From Bacteroidales bacterium (GTDB lineage Bacteria; Bacteroidota; Bacteroidia; Bacteroidales; GCA-2748055), in the NCBI GenBank assembly GCA_029210585.1, contig JARGFP010000007.1, positions 62,001-126,000 on the forward strand: a stretch of 64,000 nt of DNA, in the 5' to 3' direction. The position numbers were made by a program, and so were the translations under genes. Below are positions 1 through 6,444 of the stretch, piece by piece; the stretch's first letter is position 1; every line of letters begins with the position of its first letter. The notes under the pieces were generated by a model that ran no database searches, was not told where the DNA came from, and saw nothing but the letters and a program-made list of their open reading frames with translations.

Positions 1-542
1 TGGATCTTCAGCTCTTCCTCCACCAGTTGTGCCGACAGGTCGATGGCCTCATAGCTGCAGGCTTCCACGCACTTGCTACAGGCAGTCCCTTTGCAATATG
101 AAGCATCTATTTCATATTTCTGCGGAAATGCAAGCTGGTGGTTGCGGTAGACGGCCCTGGTGGTTCCGAAGCCATAGTTGAAGGGATCGGGACGTTCTTC
201 GGGACAGACAGACACACAATCGCCACATGCGGTACACAGGTCATTGACCATCCGGGATGCCGAATGTATCGTTGCCGTCATGTTTCCCTGTTCCCCGGAA
301 ACACGCAACAGTTCGCTCTTTGTCATCACCCTGATCCGGCGGTTGTTCCTGATCCGGCGGAAATTGATCTCCATACCGCAGGCTGGCGGACAGAGTTTCG
401 GGAAATAATTGTGCATTTTCACAACATTTCCGCCCAGGAAGGGATCTTTCTCGACGAGCACAACCTCCTTGCCGGTCTCTGCCAGTTCAACTGCGGCTGT
501 GACACCTGCAATGCCTCCTCCTATGACAAGAATGGGGTACAT
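1..542 (-). CDS. qmoA: QmoA, HdrA-like flavoprotein of the quinone-interacting oxidoreductase (3' part cut by window edge)
   Basis: This is the first 180 residues of QmoA, read on the minus strand from an ATG at 542-540; the rest lies beyond base 1. QmoABC passes electrons between the quinone pool and APS reductase at the inner face of the membrane. Visible features are an N-terminal FAD-binding GGGIAG (residues 8-13), the HdrA-type segment YFPKLCPPACGMEINF (46-61, Cys51 and Cys55), a ferredoxin-like cluster CTACGDCVSVCP (Cys103, 106, 109, 113), the following ERPDPFNYG segment and a second Cys group (150, 155, 158, 162). HdrA proteins share the flavin fold, but the second half matches QmoA in particular. 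It lies 180 bp downstream of aprA on the same strand, the usual aprBA-qmoABC order. Confidence 0.9.
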   Translation of the reverse strand, partial: MYPILVIGGGIAGVTAAVELAETGKEVVLVEKDPFLGGNVVKMHNYFPKLCPPACGMEINFRRIRNNRRIRVMTKSELLRVSGEQGNMTATIHSASRMVNDLCTACGDCVSVCPEERPDPFNYGFGTTRAVYRNHQLAFPQKYEIDASYCKGTACSKCVEACSYEAIDLSAQLVEEELKI

Positions 543-599
543 GTTACTTCGGTTTATCCATATTACAATCTACAAATCACTGCATATCCATTCTGTTTC

Positions 600-682
600 C
601 GGCCAGGGAAGCCCCGCAGCCCGGGCAGCCCTGAGGTCCTGTGGGTTATGTTGGTCCTGATGGTCCTGTAGGTCCAGAATCC
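600..682. repeat. Short GGTCCTG-type repeat between aprA and qmoA
   Basis: The 180-bp spacer between qmoA and aprA holds several close copies of a GGTCCTG(T/A) unit (about 637-678). No gene or terminator is visible. On the plus strand it happens to spell short Gly-Pro-X triplets, but no ORF with a start supports a protein there. Confidence 0.5.
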
Positions 683-722
683 TGCGAGCATCTGCATTTC
701 CGTGCGCTATTTATCTGCATGA

Positions 723-2630
723 CTATGATGATACATTGTTTCCAGTGATCATTGCAGGCACTTTCCTTTTAATCATCTCCCACTCCCCCGTTCCGGGATT
801 CCATTTGCAATTGGCAAACACTTCCCAGTCCACTTTCATTTCAGGGTAATCGGTACGGAAATAATAGCCGGGCCAGCGGGTTTCCTCCCTGAACAACATG
901 GTCCGGATATGCGACTCGGCCTGCCACATGCGGTGGACGTTCTCCCAGCAACGCATCAGTTCATTTGCATCTGAGGCAGCCAGTTTTTCAGCATCTTCCT
1001 TCATGAACTGCATGAATTCCAACCCCTTGTTCAGCAGGGCTTCCGATGTCCGGAACCCGACCGATGCCCCTCCCGCATACTCGTCCATGATCTTCTGGAG
1101 GCGGAACATGAACATCTTCGGCTTGATGAAATTGGGGTTCACATCGGGGTCGTTGGCAAAATCCCTGTGTTCGCTGTACGTCTCCAGGGGGCGAAAGACC
1201 ATTTCCCTGAGTTCGCTGATGCGTTCTTCCGGAATCCCGGGTGCTTCGGGATGGTCTACGATAAAGGCAATGGCAGATTTACCGGCGATCCTGCCCTCCG
1301 TAAAGGATCCGGAGGAAAACTTATGTGACGAGGCTCCGGATGCATCCCCTGCTGCGAACAGTCCCGGCACGGTAGTTAGGTTGTCGTATCCCCAGTGCGT
1401 TTCTTCATCGCCCAGGTCTTTCGGACCGCTTACCCATGCACCTGAAGCGCCCGAATGGGAACTGATAAAGTAGGGTTCACAGGCGGAGATTTCAGAAGGT
1501 GTTTCTTCCGGCATAATGTTGTGTGCCGCCCAGTTGAGTGCCTGGCTGACGGTCATGTCGAGGAAATCCTCCCATGCTTCGGCTTCCAGGTGCTTCAGTT
1601 TGCGCCTGGCTTCTTTTTCATCGGGTATTTCCGCCACCAGTTTTTGTATGGCTTCCTCGGTGCGCATATAGATGGGCCCGTTCCCTTCCTCCAGTTCCTT
1701 CAGCATCAGGTAATTTCTCAGGTTCGCCGGGGTAGGTTTGGCTGTTCCGTAGGGTGCCCAGTTTTCCAGTTCGCCTGCCCGTTTCTCCATGTAGTCCTCC
1801 CCTTTGGCATTGGTGGCCTTTGATTTGAACAGCAGGAACCAGGCACCGACAGGTCCGTAGGAATCCTTGAACCGCACCGGCACAAAACGCACTTCCTGGC
1901 ATGTCATCTCAGCCCCGGCCTTCAGTGTAAAATATGCACTTGCCCCGGAGTTGAAAGGCGGGTACCAGGAGCGTCCGAGTCCTTCGCCCACTGAGCGGGG
2001 ACGGAATATATGCACGGCACCACCCATGGTGTCGAGCACCGCTTTTGCACGGAACACATAGAATTTCATTTCCCGAACGCTGAACCCGACGGCGCCAATG
2101 CACCGGCCCTCTTCCATGATCGGCTCGGTAATAAAGACACGCTCATAGTATTTGCCGTTATCGCCCAGCTCCTTCAGGGCTGTTTTGGCAGCTTCGGAAA
2201 CAATATTCTTATAAGCCTCGCCATGGATCATGATCTGCCAGCGGCCTTCATTCACATAGTTTCCCTCCTCGTCCTTCCAGATAGGCAGGCCCCATTTTTC
2301 GAACAGGTGGACCGTGGAATCCACATGCCTGGCAATATTGGCCACCAGGTCCTCACGTGCGATCCCCATCAGGTCATTCTTCACGTAATTCACATAATCT
2401 TCAATGGTATTCTTCCCATTCTTCAGCCCCAGGTAGAGGTTGATGGCCGAAAGTCCCATGGCCACTGCACCACTGCGTTCCATGGCAGCCTTGTCCACGA
2501 GGGTGATCTTCAGGTTGTTTTTCTTTGCCCAGTGGGAAGCTTCGAAGGCTGCCCCACAGGCTGCCATTCCGCCGCCGAGTATCAGCAGGTCGGTTTCGAC
2601 ATATACGGTTTCAAAGTTTGCTCCATTCAT
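723..2630 (-). CDS. aprA: Adenylylsulfate (APS) reductase alpha subunit
   Basis: FAD-containing catalytic subunit of dissimilatory APS reductase, which interconverts APS and sulfite plus AMP in the cytoplasm. The 635-residue length is normal for the family. The Rossmann motif DLLILGGGMAACGAA is at 14-28, the AprA-specific segment RFVPVRFKDSYGPVGAWF is at 248-265 and HSGASGAWVSGP is at 392-403, where the conserved active-site His (His392) is expected. The N-terminus begins just before the FAD motif as in other AprA, so the ATG at 2630 is a good start. It is encoded 227 bp after aprB and 180 bp before qmoA on the same strand. The sequence alone does not say whether it works in sulfate reduction or sulfite oxidation. 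Confidence 0.96.
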   Translation of the reverse strand: MNGANFETVYVETDLLILGGGMAACGAAFEASHWAKKNNLKITLVDKAAMERSGAVAMGLSAINLYLGLKNGKNTIEDYVNYVKNDLMGIAREDLVANIARHVDSTVHLFEKWGLPIWKDEEGNYVNEGRWQIMIHGEAYKNIVSEAAKTALKELGDNGKYYERVFITEPIMEEGRCIGAVGFSVREMKFYVFRAKAVLDTMGGAVHIFRPRSVGEGLGRSWYPPFNSGASAYFTLKAGAEMTCQEVRFVPVRFKDSYGPVGAWFLLFKSKATNAKGEDYMEKRAGELENWAPYGTAKPTPANLRNYLMLKELEEGNGPIYMRTEEAIQKLVAEIPDEKEARRKLKHLEAEAWEDFLDMTVSQALNWAAHNIMPEETPSEISACEPYFISSHSGASGAWVSGPKDLGDEETHWGYDNLTTVPGLFAAGDASGASSHKFSSGSFTEGRIAGKSAIAFIVDHPEAPGIPEERISELREMVFRPLETYSEHRDFANDPDVNPNFIKPKMFMFRLQKIMDEYAGGASVGFRTSEALLNKGLEFMQFMKEDAEKLAASDANELMRCWENVHRMWQAESHIRTMLFREETRWPGYYFRTDYPEMKVDWEVFANCKWNPGTGEWEMIKRKVPAMITGNNVSS

Positions 2631-2693
2631 AAGTCAGATCATTGTTGCTGGTGGAATTTTATAAAGGCCTTTTTGATGTGTTATGGGTCTTTT

Positions 2694-2756
2694 GATATGT
2701 TTCTTGTATTCTGAGATATGCTTCTTGTATTCTGAGATATGCTTCGGTATTTCTGA
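2694..2756. repeat. Three tandem 21-bp repeats in the aprB-aprA spacer
   Basis: Units at 2694-2714, 2715-2735 and 2736-2756 follow the pattern GATATGYTTCTTGTATTCTGA. Units 1 and 2 differ at one base and unit 3 is more diverged. They sit in the unusually long 227-bp gap between aprB and aprA. On the minus strand they can be read as a short repeated SEYKKHI peptide, but this reading frame ends before aprA and is probably not a gene. Confidence 0.85.
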
Positions 2757-2857
2757 CCTGCACCGGACCGGGACAATATTACTGTTTGCACTGGCCGTGC
2801 TCAATGTTACCGTATGCACCGGGACAGGACAGGTCTGCATTGTTTTCTCCGAACGCA

Positions 2858-3292
2858 CTATTTTTTATATAGTTCCGTGCCAAGACTTTCCGGTTCGGTT
2901 CTGAGTCCGGGATTCTTTAAATCACCTTCACCCTCGGCAAATCCGCCATTGGGTACCAGGGTTCCCTCCGGAATGGTACGTATGGGAAACTTGAATCGTT
3001 TCACCTGCTTGTTGCGGAAACGCACCGACCACATGATGGTATCGGTACTGCGAAGGGGTTGCACCGCTGCACCCAGTGGCATAAAGTCGGCATAACCACG
3101 CACTTCGATGGCCTGGTTGGGACAGATCTTGACACAGCTGTAACATTCCCAGCACATATCTACCGCACGGTTATATGCTTTATTGGAAACTTTGTCGAGG
3201 ACCATCAGGTCATTGGGACAAATGTACTGGCAGGCGGTTTTGTCAAGTGCCTTGCAACCATCACACTTTTCATTGATCACGAAACTTGGCAT
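2858..3292 (-). CDS. aprB: Adenylylsulfate (APS) reductase beta subunit
   Basis: Iron-sulfur electron-transfer subunit of APS reductase, 144 residues. Two [4Fe-4S] clusters are predicted from Cys10, 13, 21, 25 and Cys47, 50, 53, 57 (CWECYSCVKICP). The cluster region is followed by the AprB-type stretch GYADFMPLGAAVQPLRS and by a C-terminal tail that in known structures wraps around AprA. First gene of the minus-strand aprB-aprA-qmoA series. A -7-like TATGTTTG on the minus strand (3318-3325) lies about 25 bp before the ATG. No sat gene precedes it: the next gene upstream is the unrelated broken CNNM/CorC gene. Confidence 0.95.
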   Translation of the reverse strand: MPSFVINEKCDGCKALDKTACQYICPNDLMVLDKVSNKAYNRAVDMCWECYSCVKICPNQAIEVRGYADFMPLGAAVQPLRSTDTIMWSVRFRNKQVKRFKFPIRTIPEGTLVPNGGFAEGEGDLKNPGLRTEPESLGTELYKK

Positions 3293-3317
3293 CGGTCTGG
3301 TTGAGTTGGTAAAGGAA

Positions 3318-3325
3318 CAAACATA
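3318..3325 (-). promoter_or_regulatory. Candidate Bacteroidota -7 element for aprBA-qmo
   Basis: Minus-strand TATGTTTG matches the Bacteroidota housekeeping -7 consensus TAnnTTTG, 25 bp before the aprB ATG. No clear -33 TTTG is found at the usual distance, so support is partial. Confidence 0.4.
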
Positions 3326-3394
3326 GCAAATTATCCGGGTGCAGCACCAGGATTTGTTCCGCCGGACCGAAATTTAGAATTGATTTAAGTTTGG

Positions 3395-3468
3395 GGTTAC
3401 CGGTCAGGTTCCTGATAAGGTTACCGGTCAGGTTCCTGTTCAGGTTCCTGTTCAGGTTCCTGGTAGCC
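3395..3468. repeat. 12/24-bp repeats spanning the stop codon of the CNNM/CBS gene
   Basis: Copies of CAGGAACCTGA(A/C) (minus strand) encode the EPEQEPEQEPDR tail. Two longer units CAGGAACCTGACCGGTAACC overlap and follow the TAA stop, so the repeat continues into noncoding DNA. Looks like slippage-driven growth. Confidence 0.8.
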
Positions 3469-4500
3469 GATGATGTACTTGTACTTCTCCTGTCGTTTCT
3501 GCCATCTATCCCGTGCATATTGCTGCATATCGGTGACCGTATCCGTCTCGTCGAGGATCTCGAATCCAAGGAGGGTCTCGATGATGTCCTCCATGGTCAC
3601 CACCCCTTCCAGTCCGCCAAAATCATCCACGACCACTGCAATATGCTCTTTGCTTTCGAGCAGCTCCTCCCATACCGAAAAAATAGGTCGTGACTGGTAA
3701 ATGATCTTGATCTCCCGCTTGATATCCTTGAGTTTCAGAGCAGCATTCTTTTCTGAGAGTTTTTCAAAAACCGACTGGCGGAAAACATACCCGGTAATAT
3801 TGTCGAGTTTTTCGCTGTACACGGGAATCCTTGAGAAGCGCAGGAACGCTGCCACCTTTGGGAAATCGATAAGTGCCATCTCCTCGTCTGCGGCAGCAAC
3901 CACTACACGAGGCGTCATGATCTCCTCCACCTTCAGCGTCCTGAGCTATAGGATATTCTGAATTATCTTGTTTTCTTTCTCGCCAAACACACCTTCCTCC
4001 CTGCCGATCCTTGCCAGGGCCGACAGTTCTTCCCTGCTCGTGGTCTTGTCTTTCCTGTCACTTGAGAAGAGCCGGGAAAACAGTGCCGAGATCAACACCA
4101 GCGGATAGGTAATAACGATAGTCACCTCCACTGCCTTTCCCACGAACAGTGCCAGTTGTCTCCAGTAGCGCGCCCCGATGGTTTTCGGTATGATTTCCGA
4201 AAAAATCAGTATCATCAGGGTAAGAATGGCTGAAATCAGTCCGAAATAGACCTCTCCGAATACCAGCGTAGCCTGGGCTCCAACGCCAGCGGCTCCAACT
4301 GTATGAGCGATGGTATTGAGGGAGAGGATGGCAGAGAGCGGCCGGTCAATCTTGTGCTTCAGCTTCATCAACCTGTCGGCTGTCTTGCTTCCCTTCTTGC
4401 TTTTCACAATAAGGTAAACCTGGGGGGTGGTCAGCAATACCGATTCCATGATGGAGCAGAGGAATGATACCAGCAGTGCAAGGAAAAGATAGAAGATCAA
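3421..4500 (-). pseudogene. CNNM (DUF21) plus CBS-pair protein, HlyC/CorC family, interrupted by an in-frame TAG
   Basis: Two adjacent reading frames lie in the same frame and together make one protein of about 358 residues. The upstream half (4500-3946) has the DUF21/CNNM membrane domain with hydrophobic segments at about 1-22, 55-80, 82-108 and 118-142, and ends at IIQNIL. A single TAG at 3948-3946 follows, then LRTLKVEEIMTPRVVV and a pair of CBS domains (3930-3421). Homologues run straight through this junction, so one base change has replaced an ordinary codon. Relatives are linked to Mg/Co or Na/Mg transport. The usual C-terminal CorC_HlyC domain is absent, which is seen in a subset of the family. 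The C-terminus is a repetitive EPEQEPEQEPDR. It could be a decayed gene, a readthrough gene or an assembly error. Confidence 0.8.
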
Positions 4501-4552
4501 CAGACCTATGCAGCAGATTTTTCAGTAAAAATAAATATCTTGTAATAATATA

Positions 4553-5221
4553 TTAACGCCACCAGCCCATTATGTCGATCAGCCAGATCTTCACCGTGTT
4601 TTTGAGCCTGTGCCTGGACTTCCTGAGCCTGCTTTTCCATCCCTTCCTGTTTTGCGCCATCTCGGAGGATTTGTTATAATGGGGAAACGGGAGTTCCGGG
4701 ACGTCCTTTTCCAGGAAGGCACACAGTTTGTCCCAGCGGTCACCCTGCGTGAAATCAAGTACCAGCAGGTCCTCCGGACGCTTTTCAAAGTATTGCATCA
4801 CCGCTTCGTTATGGTTGTTGTAAACAGCAATGGTATGGTCACGGTCCTCCCCGGGCAACCCCTTTCCCCTGCCATAAATCCACTCATGGTGTGCTGCACG
4901 CAGGTCACCGATGTGATTTGTTACGCTTGCATACCACGAATCAGCGTCGCGGATGGTAAGGATGAATTTCGAACCCGGATACATCTGATCCAGCTCTTTG
5001 AAGATCATGAACCAGGGTGTGTCCTCCATGGCATCGTAGCCTTGCAGCATGCGCCGGATCTTCCCGAAGTTGCCCCGTAAAATGGGAATCAGGGCCCGGG
5101 GAGTGGTATCCCTGACCCTGAATCCCAATATTTTAAGTGCCTCGCGCAATGTGGAGGTACCGGTTTTCTGAAAGCCAACACCAATGATCTTTCCTTCCAT
5201 ACAGAACTTCTGAGATTTCAA
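4553..5221 (-). CDS. Sulfotransferase family protein
   Basis: 222-residue P-loop sulfotransferase-like protein, expected to move a sulfuryl group from PAPS to an acceptor that cannot be predicted. The 5'-phosphosulfate loop is seen as IGVGFQKTGTSTL at about 13-25 and the 3'-phosphate-binding strand as FILTIRDADSWYASV at about 86-100. The lack of a signal peptide suggests a cytoplasmic enzyme. The C-terminus is basic and ends in a hydrophobic IWLIDIMGWWR, which might touch the membrane. It stands alone on the minus strand between the broken CNNM gene and mscS. It resembles the PF17784-like bacterial/eukaryotic branch more than arylsulfotransferases. Substrate unknown. Confidence 0.8.
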   Translation of the reverse strand: MKSQKFCMEGKIIGVGFQKTGTSTLREALKILGFRVRDTTPRALIPILRGNFGKIRRMLQGYDAMEDTPWFMIFKELDQMYPGSKFILTIRDADSWYASVTNHIGDLRAAHHEWIYGRGKGLPGEDRDHTIAVYNNHNEAVMQYFEKRPEDLLVLDFTQGDRWDKLCAFLEKDVPELPFPHYNKSSEMAQNRKGWKSRLRKSRHRLKNTVKIWLIDIMGWWR

Positions 5222-5274
5222 AGATAATGAAATGAAAGAAAACCTGCTGTCCGTTCAGATATCAATCCAAAGTA

Positions 5275-5460
5275 TTTACATGCAGGTCCATGCCTGTAAC
5301 CCTTTGATTACTCAAGGGCATTGATGCAGGTGTAAATCCATTTCATTGATACATATCTACATACTTGCGTAACGGTGCAGACGCATATCCATGTGTGCAG
5401 ATGCACCTTACTTGTTATTTGGTGCAGGCGCTATATTTATTGATGCAGGTGCACATCCAT
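5275..5460. repeat. Four degenerate copies of the mscS 3' end
   Basis: The last codons of mscS (MDVHLHQ, plus-strand 5439-5460) are echoed downstream at 5371-5392, 5320-5341 and, more weakly, 5275-5291. Read on the minus strand the copies would begin ATGGATATGCGTCTGCACC, ATGGATTTACACCTGCATCA and ATGGACCTGCATGTAAAT. Spacing is 45 to 68 bp. A further GTGTGCAGATGCACC (5393-5407) is nearly palindromic. They fill most of the 215-bp gap before the sulfotransferase gene. Confidence 0.7.
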
Positions 5461-6246
5461 CTGCGGGAACGGAATGTTCAGGCCTTCCTTGTTGAAAGCG
5501 TTGTACACACGTTCGTTCATATCGAAAAAGAGTGGCCAGTAGTCGGAAGCCTTCACCCATGCCCGAACGGCAAAATTAACGGAGCTGTCTCCCAGTTCCG
5601 ATACCGCGATAAAGACTTCAGGGTCTTTCAGCACCCTGTCATCGGCATCCATCAGGCCCCTGAGCACTTTCCTTGCTGTTTCGATGTTGTCGCCATACCC
5701 GATTCCAAAGGTCCAGTCCACCCTTCTTTGCTCCTCTGCTGAATAATTGATCATTGAACCATTGGCAAGTCCTCCATTGGGTACAATGATGATCCTGGCA
5801 TCCGGGGTTTTCAGGATGGTATTAAAGATTTGTATCTCTTTTACCGAGCCTGCGTGCCCCTGCGCTTCGATATAGTCCCCCACCTTGAAAGGTTTGAAGA
5901 GCAGGATCATCACACCACCGGCAAAGTTCTGCAGGGTGCCCGACAGGGCCATGCCAATAGCCAGGCCGGCTGCAGCAAGAATGGCAATAAATGAGGTCAT
6001 TTCCACCCCGACCATACCAAGCACGCTGATGATCAGCAGCGCACGCAATAAAACGCGCAGGAGCGAGGTCAGGAAGGGTTTCAGGGATTCATCAATTTTA
6101 CTGCGGTCGAACACTTTGCCCGTGCCACGCATCAACATTCGGATCACCCAGCCCCCGATAACGAGAACGGCAATTGCACCAAGAAGTTTTGGGCCATACT
6201 CCACTGCTATTTCAGTGAGTTTTGTAAGGATTTGTTCTGAATTCAT
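5437..6246 (-). CDS. mscS: Small-conductance mechanosensitive channel, MscS family
   Basis: 269-residue MscS-type channel that releases solutes during hypo-osmotic shock. Three membrane segments are visible (about 15-38, 58-80 and 84-112). The third carries the pore-helix pattern AAAGLAIGMALSGTLQNFAGG, rich in Ala and Gly, followed by LLFKPFKVGDYIE, the conserved start of the beta domain. The alpha/beta cytosolic domain extends to about 262, ending in the MDVHLHQ tail. Length and layout match the minimal MscS architecture. Single gene on the minus strand. The 198 bp upstream hold no further gene. Confidence 0.95.
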   Translation of the reverse strand: MNSEQILTKLTEIAVEYGPKLLGAIAVLVIGGWVIRMLMRGTGKVFDRSKIDESLKPFLTSLLRVLLRALLIISVLGMVGVEMTSFIAILAAAGLAIGMALSGTLQNFAGGVMILLFKPFKVGDYIEAQGHAGSVKEIQIFNTILKTPDARIIIVPNGGLANGSMINYSAEEQRRVDWTFGIGYGDNIETARKVLRGLMDADDRVLKDPEVFIAVSELGDSSVNFAVRAWVKASDYWPLFFDMNERVYNAFNKEGLNIPFPQMDVHLHQ

Positions 6247-6444
6247 TTTTTTAGGTTTAAGGTTATCAACTTATATCAGACCAACATGACTCCTGGCTGC
6301 CTTGCGCATCCCGGGAAATAGCTGGTGCCAATCAGCATTATATAACAAACTTTGAAATAGAAAGTTTGCCAGCAGGTATTTTTTTTGCTCAATGGCTGCC
6401 CGTAAGACGTGTATATTCATGCATACATCAGCAATTGTCTCATG

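Noticed and set aside
138-671. Plus-strand ORF with a collagen-like Gly-Pro-X run near 637-678
   Set aside because: It is antisense to qmoA and continues into the aprA-qmoA spacer. The Gly-Pro triplets arise from a short nucleotide repeat in another frame.
2634-2858. Minus-strand 74-codon ORF between aprB and aprA (SEYKKHI repeats)
   Set aside because: It is formed by the tandem repeats, has no homology to any family I know and no start signal. It abuts both apr genes.
5275-5460. CRISPR array suggested by spaced repeats after mscS
   Set aside because: Units are degenerate, unequal in spacing and derived from the gene's own end. No cas genes are present.
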